This document shows positions 42,907 to 51,568 of a DNA stretch of 64,000 nt, piece after piece. Location: contig NZ_QMFY01000019.1 in assembly GCF_003286915.1 (NCBI RefSeq), positions 1 through 64,000 on the forward strand, written 5' to 3'. The notes below the pieces were generated by a model, which did not search any database, had not been told where the DNA came from, and was given only the letters and a program-made list of their open reading frames with translations. This stretch comes from Pseudochryseolinea flava. Lineage in GTDB: Bacteria; Bacteroidota; Bacteroidia; Cytophagales; Cyclobacteriaceae. Every line of letters begins with the position of its first letter. The first letter of the stretch is position 1. The translations under genes and the position numbers were made by a program.

Positions 42907-43643
42907 GCATGAATATGGTTTAGCGCGTGTTTGAGGTCTTCGGGTGTATCGATACCAATCGTTTCTAGAGATGTTTCTGCTACCGTAATCTTGAATCCAT
43001 TCTCTAACCAACGCAATTGCTCTAACGACTCCGCTTTCTCTAAGGACGACACGGGCAATTTAGTGAGTTGTTCTAAGATGTCACTGCGATATCCATACAT
43101 CCCAATGTGCTTGTAAAAGGTATGTTTTGATATCCACAATGATTCTGCCGCACTACGAATATGAGGAATCGTTGATCGGCTAAAATACAGGGCTTCAGAA
43201 TTTTTGCTGAGGACTGCCTTTACAATATTGGGATTGAAGAGCTGTTCAACTTGATCGATTGCTTTCACCAACGTAGCAATCTCTGTTTCACCGGTGAGCT
43301 TCGCAGCAAGTAAATCAATCTGCTCAGGTTTTATGAAGGGCTCGTCACCTTGAATATTGATCACGTAGTCAAATTTCTCTTCTTGTAACGTAAGCGCTTC
43401 GTAACAACGGTCCGTGCCACTGACATGGCTTTCCTTCGTCATGCATACACCACCATCGAATTGCTTCACATGTGCGAATATTTCTGGATGATCTGTAGCA
43501 ACAACAACTTTATTGATAAACTTCGACTGAACAACTTGTTCATAGACGCGACGAATCATGCTCTTTCCGCCAATGTCAACCAAAGGTTTAGCGGGAAAAC
43601 GTGTAGAGGCATAACGCGCCGGAATTAATCCTAAAATTTTCAT
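42903..43643 (-). CDS. kdsB: 3-deoxy-manno-octulosonate cytidylyltransferase
   Basis: A 246-aa enzyme that activates Kdo with CTP to CMP-Kdo for lipopolysaccharide inner-core synthesis. ILGLIPARYASTRFPAKPLVDIGG is the nucleotide-binding loop, and NIQGDEPFIKPEQIDLLA and IGTDTPEDLKHA-like IGIDTPEDLKHA follow. The start ATG overlaps the NfeD stop by four bases and its own stop overlaps the DUF3667 start by four bases, so three genes are translationally coupled. No other Kdo gene is in the window. Confidence 0.95.
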   Translation of the reverse strand: MKILGLIPARYASTRFPAKPLVDIGGKSMIRRVYEQVVQSKFINKVVVATDHPEIFAHVKQFDGGVCMTKESHVSGTDRCYEALTLQEEKFDYVINIQGDEPFIKPEQIDLLAAKLTGETEIATLVKAIDQVEQLFNPNIVKAVLSKNSEALYFSRSTIPHIRSAAESLWISKHTFYKHIGMYGYRSDILEQLTKLPVSSLEKAESLEQLRWLENGFKITVAETSLETIGIDTPEDLKHALNHIHA

Positions 43644-44986
43644 GCTTGAATTTTCTTAACTTTTAACGACGTGGTTTCGTGGGCTACGACTTCAATCGCT
43701 TCTCCCTTGTCGATATATTCTCCACGGCTATAGGCATCATAGAACTGTCCTTCAATTAAAACTTTCCCGCTAGGGCGCAATACAGTGTGGGCAATCCCAG
43801 TTTTTCCATTCATGGAATCAGTAATCGTGGTAGCGACGTAACCATCCTTGCTGTCTTGCGTATTGGCGAGCGCAATTTTTCTAAAATGTTTATTGTCAAG
43901 TAACTTGTTACCAACCAAAAAGAATAAGACGACCCCGCCCAATAATCCGCCCATTGATACTAATAGTGCGGCCATAAGACTTGATTCGGGAACGAAGCCG
44001 AAATCGAAAACGTCGTTGTTCACCATAATCAACACGAGTGATACCAGGACCAAAATGATTCCGCTGATTCCCGCGACACCAAAACCAGGAATCACGAAAA
44101 TTTCGGCTGCGAGTAATGCAAATCCGAGGAGCAATACCAGGATCTCCCAATTGGTAGCAAGGCCATTGAGGTAGTACGGAATGAGATAGAGAAGTAGTGC
44201 GATGAGTGCGACGGCTCCAGCGAATCCTAAACCCGGCGCTTGCATTTCGAAGTAGATACCGGCGAGGATCAACATGATCAACAATCCGCTCAGATATGGA
44301 TTCAAGAAAAATGCAATAACTTTTTCGACTGTGCCGAGTTCAAATCGCGTGATGGTATAATTCGTGATTTTGTTTTTCTTTAAAATCTCTTCGATAGATT
44401 CTGCTTTTCCTTCGCAGAAACCATATTTGATAGCTTCCGATGTTGAAAACGTAATCACCTGACCAACTTTCTTAAGGCCAGGGATAGCAAAGTTTTCTTC
44501 CACCATACCTTGCGCGATTGTTGTGTCGCGATGATTTTCTTCTGCTGTAGAGCGCATCACCGATCGCATGTACGATTGATATTTATCGATTGCCTTGATG
44601 CCTTCACCATCCACCACCGTTGCTGCACCTATGCTCGATCCGCCCGACATGTATATGCTATCGCATGCGATAGAAATCAACGCTCCCGCAGAAGCTGCAT
44701 TGGTGTTGATGTAAACCCATACAGGCTTTTCAAATTTGAGCAGCATTTGTACAATGTCAACAGCGTCCGTTACACCACCTCCGTAGGTATTCATTTCCAA
44801 TAAAACGACGTCGGCTTTTGTATTGGCAGCTTCTTCCAAGGCCAGTTTCACGTAGCGCGATGTACGGGTGTCGATTTCTGTTTTGATTTCCATGACCATC
44901 ACTTTGGTTTGTGCCATCAGTGAAAAACTCAAGAACAGGAAAGAGACGATGAGGAAACTTCGTATCATTTGATTTGTGTTATTCAT
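43640..44986 (-). CDS. NfeD-family membrane-bound serine protease (ClpP-like)
   Basis: A 448-aa membrane protein. After a signal peptide, residues about 25-240 form a ClpP/SppA-like domain with the nucleophile segment NTNAASAGALISIACDSIYMS and the GGGVTDAVDIV loop. Four or five helices follow (for example FLNPYLSGLLIMLILAGIYFE, VALIALLLYLIPYYL), then a C-terminal OB-fold (GKTGIAHTVLRPSGKVLIEGQFYDAYS). This is the full-length NfeD1b organisation, linked to membrane proteostasis with stomatin-like partners. I chose ATG at 44986; 45016 and 44968 are alternatives. Confidence 0.88.
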   Translation of the reverse strand: MNNTNQMIRSFLIVSFLFLSFSLMAQTKVMVMEIKTEIDTRTSRYVKLALEEAANTKADVVLLEMNTYGGGVTDAVDIVQMLLKFEKPVWVYINTNAASAGALISIACDSIYMSGGSSIGAATVVDGEGIKAIDKYQSYMRSVMRSTAEENHRDTTIAQGMVEENFAIPGLKKVGQVITFSTSEAIKYGFCEGKAESIEEILKKNKITNYTITRFELGTVEKVIAFFLNPYLSGLLIMLILAGIYFEMQAPGLGFAGAVALIALLLYLIPYYLNGLATNWEILVLLLGFALLAAEIFVIPGFGVAGISGIILVLVSLVLIMVNNDVFDFGFVPESSLMAALLVSMGGLLGGVVLFFLVGNKLLDNKHFRKIALANTQDSKDGYVATTITDSMNGKTGIAHTVLRPSGKVLIEGQFYDAYSRGEYIDKGEAIEVVAHETTSLKVKKIQA

Positions 44987-45026
44987 TCTGTTTATACCTT
45001 GCACTAAATTAACCAATTAATAGTAG

Positions 45027-45797
45027 TTGGCAGACAGGCTACAATTTAAGTTTTCGCATCGCTTTCAAGGGAATATCTGGAATATGATATCCGTTCCCCA
45101 GCGAAGAGTCCTTTTGCTTGAGATTCGCGATCAAACGACGAAGACGGTTTCTTTCAACGCATTGAATCTGGAAACGAACTCATTTTTGTGGACTAACTTG
45201 GTACTCGATGAACCGTGGTGGGTCAGTTTGGCAGGCGCCGAAGATGATACGATGTTATTTACAATTTACCTTGAGCATCAAAATCCCGACAAGAAGGGAA
45301 TTTTGGCGTATGGTATTCACAAGCCTTCATTACGCTGGTGGAATAATGATTTTTCTTTGGTCACATTGAACCGAAAAAGTCTATTGGGATATTCATTGAA
45401 AATGGGACAGAAATTAGTGTTGTTGGATTTGCAAAACGGACAGGAACTTTTGTCCGCTACAACATCCGACGCTACACCGATACCCGGACCTGTTCAATAT
45501 TTGGAAGGAACTACGCATTTCAATACAGTAAAAACATTTTTAGATCGCAAACTAAATTTATCCGTCGTATCAGCGTTGGAGTATTTTGAATACGACGATA
45601 AAATATTGGTGTCGTATTATGTGACGGAAAATGGTTTGGCCAATTATTTGATAGTATTTGACACGAAGGGGACCGTTCGTTTGCACGAAAAACTGGACGA
45701 ACACCTCAAAGGAATCGGCCTGGATACTTTTTTCGTCCTTTCAGGTTGCGTAATTTTCGTAAAGAATAGAGAGGAGCTGGTAAGTTATTTTTTATGA
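45027..45797 (+). CDS. DUF4905 protein
   Basis: A 256-aa soluble beta-rich protein of the DUF4905 family, found mainly in Bacteroidota. The pattern GNIWNMISVPQRRVLLLEIRD, LWTNLVLDEPWWVSLAG and WWNNDFSL matches the conserved core. The only early start is TTG at 45027, directly after in-frame stops; ATG at 45084 would cut off conserved N-terminal residues. Its last four bases overlap the LysM gene start. It may be a propeller-like scaffold, but no function is known. Confidence 0.8.
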   Translation: MADRLQFKFSHRFQGNIWNMISVPQRRVLLLEIRDQTTKTVSFNALNLETNSFLWTNLVLDEPWWVSLAGAEDDTMLFTIYLEHQNPDKKGILAYGIHKPSLRWWNNDFSLVTLNRKSLLGYSLKMGQKLVLLDLQNGQELLSATTSDATPIPGPVQYLEGTTHFNTVKTFLDRKLNLSVVSALEYFEYDDKILVSYYVTENGLANYLIVFDTKGTVRLHEKLDEHLKGIGLDTFFVLSGCVIFVKNREELVSYFL

Positions 45798-46990
45798 TTG
45801 CAGAAATTATTTTAGCGGGTGTTTCATTTTTTCAGCCGCAGGTCCAACAGGATTCTCTGGGAATTGAAACAGTCAATGGCAAAACCTTTGTCATTCACAA
45901 GGTGAGTGAGAAGGAGACTTTGTACGGCATCTCGCGTCGATATGGCGCTACGGTTGACGCTGTGCTTGAAAACAATCCAACGGCGGGCAGTGGTCTCGAG
46001 ATTGGGCAAATATTAAAGGTACCCTATTCGAAAAAAGAAAATGCAGCTTCACAGGTTCGTTCGAACGCTAGTGTAGTCATCGCAAACAATAGCGGAGGTA
46101 TTATTCACGTCGTCGCACAAAAGGAAACGATGTTCTCCATTTCGAAGGCGTACAATGTTTCTATTGATGAAATTAAACAATGGAATAATCTTTCTGATAA
46201 CAGCCTTTCCATTGGTCAAGAGCTTTCAATCAAGAAACGAAATACGCAAGGAACAGCGAGCTCCAACGTGTCGACACCAGTTATTACGCCTTCTCAGAAA
46301 GGTGTTCACGTGGTTGATACGAAGGAAACGATGTATTCTATTGCTCGTCAATACAACGTTACAGTAGACCAGATCAGAGAGTGGAACGGTATCCAGGGAA
46401 ACGATTTGAAAGTGGGGCAATCCCTGATCGTTGCTAAACCTGCGGCCACTACAGCTGTTGTCGATGCGTCGAAGGGGCAAACTTCAACGGGTACCATAGC
46501 AAGTAACGCGAATGGTACCGCTACATCAACAACGCCGCCAGTAGTGTCGTCGTCAAGTAACTCATCGAGTTCAACGCCAGTTGAAAAATCTCCTGAACCA
46601 CAGTCAACATCAACAAGTGCGGGTACACAAACGGCGAGCACAACGACTACGCCTGTCACCACGCGCGACCAGCCAGTTCGCGAAAAGCCGATTGTTGTAA
46701 CAGAACCGATTAACAATGCCGACGAGATTTCGGAAGGTGGTTTAGCTGAATTAATCGATGGTACAGAAGGTAATCGAAAGTACCTGGCCCTTCATCGTAC
46801 TGCGCCGGTAGGAAGTATTCTGAAAGTGAAGAATGAAATGAATAATCGCGAGGTGTTTGTTCGTGTTACAGGTAAACTTCCAGAGAATGCACTGACGGAG
46901 AAAGTTGTTATTAGAATTTCTAAATCTGCCTATGACAGACTCGGCGCGATTGATCCAAAATTTAGGGTTCAAGTAACATACTACAAATAA
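45794..46990 (+). CDS. Three-LysM protein with RlpA-like C terminus
   Basis: A 398-aa exported peptidoglycan-binding protein. Three LysM domains begin near residues 35, 104 and 174 (IHKVSEKETLYGISRRYG, IHVVAQKETMFSISKAYNVS, VHVVDTKETMYSIARQYNVT). A low-complexity Thr/Ser/Pro linker (about 220-310) leads to a C-terminal domain (LHRTAPVGSILKVKNEMNNREVFVRVTGKLP) with the RlpA/DPBB-like fold. It overlaps the DUF4905 gene by four bases and is followed immediately by an OmpA-family gene, so all three are coupled. Probably acts at the cell wall. Confidence 0.87.
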   Translation: MIAEIILAGVSFFQPQVQQDSLGIETVNGKTFVIHKVSEKETLYGISRRYGATVDAVLENNPTAGSGLEIGQILKVPYSKKENAASQVRSNASVVIANNSGGIIHVVAQKETMFSISKAYNVSIDEIKQWNNLSDNSLSIGQELSIKKRNTQGTASSNVSTPVITPSQKGVHVVDTKETMYSIARQYNVTVDQIREWNGIQGNDLKVGQSLIVAKPAATTAVVDASKGQTSTGTIASNANGTATSTTPPVVSSSSNSSSSTPVEKSPEPQSTSTSAGTQTASTTTTPVTTRDQPVREKPIVVTEPINNADEISEGGLAELIDGTEGNRKYLALHRTAPVGSILKVKNEMNNREVFVRVTGKLPENALTEKVVIRISKSAYDRLGAIDPKFRVQVTYYK

Positions 46991-48157
46991 ATGGCCGGTC
47001 GTTATTGCGTTAACCCTAAACAGTTGACCAATTACAATTCAATATTATTCAGCAAAGCAGGGGTTATACTTCTGCTTTGTTTTTTTGTATGCGTGCAGAT
47101 ATTATCGGCACAGAATCTCGTTCCGAATAATGGGTTCGAAGAGTTCTCGCACTGTCCAGGAAGTCATTCCCAGCATCCTGCAGAATTTCGCGCTGTTAGT
47201 TGGACGTCAGCAACGAATGGCACGCCTGATCTTTTTAATCGGTGCAGTGTTGGCGAGGCCGATGTACCGCACAACTGGGCCGGTGTATCGGAAGCATACG
47301 AGGGCGGTGGCTATGCGGGTATTTATCTATGGACAGACTATCTGAATTATCGGGAATACCTCCAGTGTCAACTCACATCACCCCTGATTAAAGATTCAAC
47401 TTACATCATCGAATTTCACTATAGGCTCTCATCCTATTCTATGTATGCTGTCAATCAGATAGGACTTCATTTTGCGGATTCATTGGTGAAGATTAAAACT
47501 GATAAAGTAGTTCGGATTTCACCGGCAGTTCTTGTCAGGAAGGATTCTGTTCTGACGCCAAACACAGGTTTGTGGGAAAGCATTCATCACGAATACAAGG
47601 CAACAGGAGGAGAACGTTTCGTGATGATCGGAAATTTTATGGATGATTTCGAAACGAAAAGTTATCGACTGCAATTTATACCCGTGCAGCAGGTAATGCT
47701 TAAGGCAGCGTCTTACTATTATATTGATAACGTACTTGTTGAACCCAAATACACGCGTGAGAAAGCTATTGTGTCCGATCTCGCACCTGAGTTTGTAGGA
47801 GAAGATGTTGTGGTGAATAAAACTTATGTGTTAAAGAATATCAACTTTGAATTCAATAGCTACAAACTTTCTTATGCTTCTACAGAAACACTTGATCAAC
47901 TTGTCTTATGGCTTGAGAAGCATCCGAAGCTACACCTTGTGTTGGGAGGTCATACTGATGATGTCGGTAGTGATCAATTCAATCTTACCTTATCCAAAAA
48001 TCGTGCGCGCACCGTGGCTGGATATTTAGTAGGCCATGGAATAGACAAAACAAGGATTACACATAATGGATTTGGTGAGCAGAGGCCATTGCTTGAGGAG
48101 ACAACGGAAGTTGCAAGAAAGATTAATCGACGCGTGGAGGTGAAATTCCTGGATTAG
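46991..48157 (+). CDS. OmpA-family outer membrane protein
   Basis: A 388-aa exported protein. The signal peptide is longer than usual (KAGVILLLCFFVCVQILSA). Residues about 40-250 resemble a jelly-roll or carbohydrate-binding-like domain (LVPNNGFEEFSHCPGSHSQ, ITFLVRYRLSS-like YIIEFHYRLSSYSMY), and residues about 275-385 are an OmpA peptidoglycan-binding domain (LVLGGHTDDVGSDQFNLTLSKNRARTVAGYLV, RRVEVKFLD). The ATG follows the LysM gene stop without a gap. This is a common Bacteroidota layout for cell-surface wall-anchored proteins. Confidence 0.88.
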   Translation: MAGRYCVNPKQLTNYNSILFSKAGVILLLCFFVCVQILSAQNLVPNNGFEEFSHCPGSHSQHPAEFRAVSWTSATNGTPDLFNRCSVGEADVPHNWAGVSEAYEGGGYAGIYLWTDYLNYREYLQCQLTSPLIKDSTYIIEFHYRLSSYSMYAVNQIGLHFADSLVKIKTDKVVRISPAVLVRKDSVLTPNTGLWESIHHEYKATGGERFVMIGNFMDDFETKSYRLQFIPVQQVMLKAASYYYIDNVLVEPKYTREKAIVSDLAPEFVGEDVVVNKTYVLKNINFEFNSYKLSYASTETLDQLVLWLEKHPKLHLVLGGHTDDVGSDQFNLTLSKNRARTVAGYLVGHGIDKTRITHNGFGEQRPLLEETTEVARKINRRVEVKFLD

Positions 48158-48171
48158 CGATGTAAAGCACC

Positions 48172-48783
48172 TTATGGTAATTCTTCGGACACCATTTGAA
48201 AAAGCGGCTTCTTTTCTAATGTCGAATCTGGGGCAATGTCAGAAAGAAACATTTTGTTCTGCTCGAGGAACGTGTTGTATCCGGCAACGATCGCATCATA
48301 ATCGGCGCGATAGTTTCCCACTCTCTCATCTGCTAACCTGATTTCTTCTGCTAATGTTTGTAGCGTAGCGTTGTATGCAAACTCTGGCTGTGTTTCAGCT
48401 GTGCTTAGAAGTTCGGCAACCAAAGAACTCGATGCGAAATCATATTCCTCAACAGCATCTTTATTGGCAATAGACCTTTGATCGTAACGCAACTGAACGA
48501 GATTGTCTAAACGTTCTTGAAAGTGTGAGAGATCTTCACGCTGTTCTGGATTGGAAACGGAGAGTTCATGTAGAAGGCTACGCATGGCGTTTATTTTCTT
48601 GTTATCGTCATTGATCATCACATTCCAGGCTTGCAGGATGCTATCCTGGTAGGCGAGATAAAAATCAACGACGGAGTCTTGTTTTGTAAAGGCTGTTTCT
48701 TCGGTCCTGCGCTCTGATTGAGAGCAGCTCAGACAAAGGATGCCAAAACAAGCTACAAGTGCGCCAGAAAAAAGTGTTTTCAT
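48172..48783 (-). CDS. LemA-like lipoprotein
   Basis: A 203-aa lipoprotein with lipobox LCLSCSQ and a helical remainder. The C-terminal half (FASSSLVAELLSTAETQPEFAYNATLQTLAEEIRLADERVGNYRADYDAIVAGYNTFLEQN) has the LemA-type pattern of two long helices with the E-xx-I-xxAR-x-xYN feature, here as ADERVGNYRADYDAIVAGYN. It lacks the transmembrane anchor of classical LemA. It is convergent with the OmpA gene at a 14-base distance. Function unknown. Confidence 0.72.
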   Translation of the reverse strand: MKTLFSGALVACFGILCLSCSQSERRTEETAFTKQDSVVDFYLAYQDSILQAWNVMINDDNKKINAMRSLLHELSVSNPEQREDLSHFQERLDNLVQLRYDQRSIANKDAVEEYDFASSSLVAELLSTAETQPEFAYNATLQTLAEEIRLADERVGNYRADYDAIVAGYNTFLEQNKMFLSDIAPDSTLEKKPLFQMVSEELP

Positions 48784-48907
48784 AAGCTAAAATAAGCCAG
48801 TATCTGCGAAATACGGGTAAATGACAGAAATGTTCCTCCGGTTGGAAGGGATTTAGTAGAGATGTATGATTTGTTAACGAATAACATGAAATACGGAACA
48901 ATAAACA

Positions 48908-49393
48908 TCAGATTGGTTTGAACTGTTCAAAGGCTTCTCGACAATCGAGGCAATAATGTATTGAACGGCAGAGGGTGGGGCCAAACGTGTTCTTAAGTTC
49001 TGTATGCGTGCCGTTACATCTTGGGCAAATAGCATGTTCCAGAACGTCTATATCGTCGATTAAACCTTGTGATGGTGGCGGGGCCAGTCCAAACTTCTTT
49101 AAAGCAATCTTGCCCTTCTCAGAGATCATGTCTGAAGTCCATGGTTCTCGAAATGTCACTGATATCTTAACGTCTTCCACGCCGTGACCTTTTAGATTCG
49201 AGGTTATTTCATCTTTCATCATATCAAGCGCGGGGCAGCCGACAAACGTTGGTGTTAACGCGATCGATACGTGGTTGCCCGCGATGTCGATGCCGCGAAT
49301 AACCCCTAGATCCACTAAGGATAGCACAGGTATTTCCGGATCCTTCACGTCTTCAAGCCAGCTCAATATCATTTCTTGTGACAAGGTCGTCAT
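48908..49393 (-). CDS. paaD: 1,2-phenylacetyl-CoA epoxidase subunit PaaD
   Basis: A 161-aa protein of the MIP18/PaaD family. The N-terminal domain reads WLEDVKDPEIPVLSLVDLGVIRGI and TPTFVGCPALDMMKDEI. The C terminus has the cysteine-rich segment ICPRCNGTHTELKNTFGPTLC and YCLDC, expected to hold an iron-sulfur or zinc centre. PaaD is needed for maturation of the phenylacetyl-CoA epoxidase. Its ATG overlaps the DinB gene stop by four bases, so it is coupled to it. Confidence 0.92.
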   Translation of the reverse strand: MTTLSQEMILSWLEDVKDPEIPVLSLVDLGVIRGIDIAGNHVSIALTPTFVGCPALDMMKDEITSNLKGHGVEDVKISVTFREPWTSDMISEKGKIALKKFGLAPPPSQGLIDDIDVLEHAICPRCNGTHTELKNTFGPTLCRSIHYCLDCREAFEQFKPI

Positions 49394-49860
49394 GGGTATT
49401 TGATGTCAAATGCGTTAGGAATAATTTGATTTAGATGATGCTTCAAATGTTTTACGTAATCCTGTGCAAGCCATGCGAGCGTTCTTGCATGACCACCCGC
49501 AATGCATTGTCGTTCGTAATTTTCGGAAGGCATCGTTTCTAAGATGACAGATATCCGCTCATTCAAAAGTTTCCACAAGTTGATGACGTCGCTCGTCGTC
49601 ATGTGTTGATATGCATTTGCGGTTACCCAAAAATCTTGTTCATAGCTAATACTTGGGTTGCTTTCATATTGTCCGCAAATAAATCGGCGCAAGTTGTTTT
49701 GTGCTGAATCAACAAGATGTCCAACGACTTCCTTCTTGCTCCATTTTTCTGGACGAGGCTTGACAGACATTTCTGCGTCGGGGATAGACGCTATCCTCGA
49801 TGCATATTCGTTGATGACATGCCGAAGCTCCTTCACTGAATCTTGTACGACCACATTCAT
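49390..49860 (-). CDS. DinB-family protein inserted in the paa operon
   Basis: A 156-aa four-helix DinB/YfiT-like protein, a fold that often binds a metal with three histidines; here candidate ligands are H in VVGHLVDSAQNN and the histidines in DYVKHLKHHLNQ. I use ATG at 49860, where paaC and this gene share TAATG; ATG at 49866 is also possible. The gene is tightly coupled to paaC on one side and paaD on the other. Some DinB proteins are thiol-dependent transferases or hydrolases, which would suit an epoxide detoxification step, but that is inference. Confidence 0.88.
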   Translation of the reverse strand: MNVVVQDSVKELRHVINEYASRIASIPDAEMSVKPRPEKWSKKEVVGHLVDSAQNNLRRFICGQYESNPSISYEQDFWVTANAYQHMTTSDVINLWKLLNERISVILETMPSENYERQCIAGGHARTLAWLAQDYVKHLKHHLNQIIPNAFDIKYP

Positions 49861-50624
49861 TACCATTCTGCTGTTGGATCAATTTTAAATACTTCAGACA
49901 TCTCGTCGAGTAGGGGTTGAAGATGCTGACTATGTTTCCCGATTCTACCGCCAAGGATAGGTGTAACGGTTTTCCAATCGGGGAGGTTTAGCTGGGTTTG
50001 CTCCAGTATTGATATTACACGTGATTGCCATTCCGCTTGCAAAGATGCTTCACCCTGAAAAAATCCAGCGTCCATAATGATGTTTTCGTTAGGCGAGGGT
50101 TCGAATATTCCGAGTGCATAGGGGAGTGCATAGTTTAAAGAGGTCTGAAGTCGGGCGATGCTCTCCGGAGTCGCGTTACCAAGTTGTTTGATCCATGTGT
50201 TAGCATGAAGCGTGTGATAACGTAATTCCCCTTTTATTTTTTTCGCGAGATCAGCCAAGGGTTCAAATGACGAGCGTGTCAGCATATCGAATCGTAACGC
50301 TTCTGCGGTGTCGAAAAGAAAGTGTCGAATCAAACTAAAGTCATATTCACCATTGGGCAGCTCGACCAAAACGCAGTTGTGAAATTGATCTGCATGACGC
50401 ATGAAGGCGACGGTGTCGGGAGCTTGCTCACCAGCATGATGCAGCATTTGATACAATGCATAACTCTGACCAATTTTGTCTTGCGCCATCGAGGAGAAGG
50501 CAATGTCTTCTTCAAGAAGTGGTCCGAAACCCGTCCATTCCGAATTGCGATGACCAAGGATGAGTTGATCGTCAGCAATTTTATAGAGAAGTTCTTTTAA
50601 TGCGATGGCTTGTTCTTCACTCAT
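49860..50624 (-). CDS. paaC: 1,2-phenylacetyl-CoA epoxidase subunit PaaC
   Basis: A 254-aa ferritin-like subunit that forms the structural partner of PaaA. The segment LILGHRNSEWTGFGPLLEEDIAFSSMAQDKIGQS shows the typical PaaC pattern, in which the iron-binding residues of PaaA are partly replaced. C-terminal TVTPILGGRIGKHSQHLQPLLDEM is also diagnostic. Start ATG at 50624 overlaps the paaB stop by four bases, and its own stop overlaps the DinB start. Confidence 0.93.
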   Translation of the reverse strand: MSEEQAIALKELLYKIADDQLILGHRNSEWTGFGPLLEEDIAFSSMAQDKIGQSYALYQMLHHAGEQAPDTVAFMRHADQFHNCVLVELPNGEYDFSLIRHFLFDTAEALRFDMLTRSSFEPLADLAKKIKGELRYHTLHANTWIKQLGNATPESIARLQTSLNYALPYALGIFEPSPNENIIMDAGFFQGEASLQAEWQSRVISILEQTQLNLPDWKTVTPILGGRIGKHSQHLQPLLDEMSEVFKIDPTAEW

Positions 50625-51235
50625 AGTGCTTGGCTGTTGCGTTCGAGAAATGTTTTGAGTTTGTCGCCGCCCTTGTACGAAGCAGCGTCACGAAATTTTT
50701 TTTCGGGTAGCGTACCCCAGAGGTCTTTCTCTGATTCTTCCGTGAAGCGAATGTCTTTCGTGCGAATTGCCCAGATGTTCATGACAGGCGTTGATGTGTT
50801 GAACATCGTCTTGGCTTGTTGCATGGCGGCATCGGGTGTTGATGCTTTTACGGTTCCAATGTGAACGTGTTGTTTGCCACGCTTTAACAGATGGTAAATT
50901 TCAAAGGTGTCTTCAGAAATTGAGTGTTGCTCCTGTTTTTGTTCCAGTAAGTCGTACGCATTTGTAGTTCCTTCCGCAAGGGGAGATACAAACACGGAAC
51001 GCGTATCTACGACATATAAGGAAGTGCATGTGAAGCGACGCGTGAATGCTTCTTTCGCCAGCACGTATGCCATTTCAAGCTCAGGTGCATGAACGATGCC
51101 TTCATGTTGAAACGGTTTTCCTTCTTTCGGTTGAACGAAAACTTCGAACGTTCCAAATTGATCCAAAGGTGCTTTCGGAACAATATCTTTCGGTGTTTCC
51201 GGCAGTCTATTTACACGTGGGTCGAGCGATTTCAC
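50621..51235 (-). CDS. paaB: PaaB with two tandem PaaB domains
   Basis: A 204-aa protein, about twice the usual PaaB length of roughly 95 aa. Copy 1 (about residues 29-85) has TFEVFVQPKEGKPFQHEGIV and KEAFTRRFTCTSLYVV, close to classical PaaB. Copy 2 (about 110-170) has FEIYHLLKRGKQHVHIGTVK and NIWAIRTKDI. PaaB bridges two PaaAC units in the epoxidase, so two joined copies could change the complex stoichiometry. The start is a GTG at 51235. It lies 334 bases downstream of paaA with an opposite-strand reading frame between. Confidence 0.88.
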   Translation of the reverse strand: MKSLDPRVNRLPETPKDIVPKAPLDQFGTFEVFVQPKEGKPFQHEGIVHAPELEMAYVLAKEAFTRRFTCTSLYVVDTRSVFVSPLAEGTTNAYDLLEQKQEQHSISEDTFEIYHLLKRGKQHVHIGTVKASTPDAAMQQAKTMFNTSTPVMNIWAIRTKDIRFTEESEKDLWGTLPEKKFRDAASYKGGDKLKTFLERNSQAL

Positions 51236-51249
51236 AAGCTGAAAATTTA

Positions 51250-51279
51250 TTGCAGAAATTTTATATCCTATTATCTTTA
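51250..51279 (+). promoter_or_regulatory. Candidate promoter of the small gene between paaA and paaB
   Basis: TTG (51250-51252), 19-base spacer and TATCTTTA (51272-51279), one mismatch from TAnnTTTG, oriented toward the 81-aa reading frame at 51323. Expected start of transcription near 51286. Confidence 0.5.
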
Positions 51280-51322
51280 AACTAAATCGTTGTTTGTCAT
51301 GTTCCTAAATTATTCCACCATT

Positions 51323-51568
51323 ATGAAGTACCTGGATTTTCTTTGGGCTTTGGATATTCTTCATCGGTATTGTCCGAAGTACCACTCGAATGAAATTTTT
51401 ATGTTGGCGGATGATATTTTACAGTGGATCAACAATGAGCTTCCGGAGGATAGTAGTAAACTGTTGTATTTGAAAAGCTGTTTTGATTCTCCTCGTGAAG
51501 CGATGATGGCGTTATGGAAAGAGATCATGTTGTTTGCTGATTCACTTGGCCCGTTGCGTAGGAACTAG
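51323..51568 (+). CDS. Small hypothetical protein between paaA and paaB
   Basis: An 81-aa protein (MKYLDFLWALDILHRYCPKY...), mostly helical, with a hydrophobic, aromatic-rich first third and a polar second part ending SLGPLRRN. ATG at 51323 is preferred; ATG at 51299 or TTG at 51290 would extend it. It runs opposite to the paa genes and ends back to back with paaA: its stop is at 51566-51568 and the paaA stop begins at 51569. A reasonable promoter lies upstream. Family not recognised. Confidence 0.6.
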   Translation: MKYLDFLWALDILHRYCPKYHSNEIFMLADDILQWINNELPEDSSKLLYLKSCFDSPREAMMALWKEIMLFADSLGPLRRN

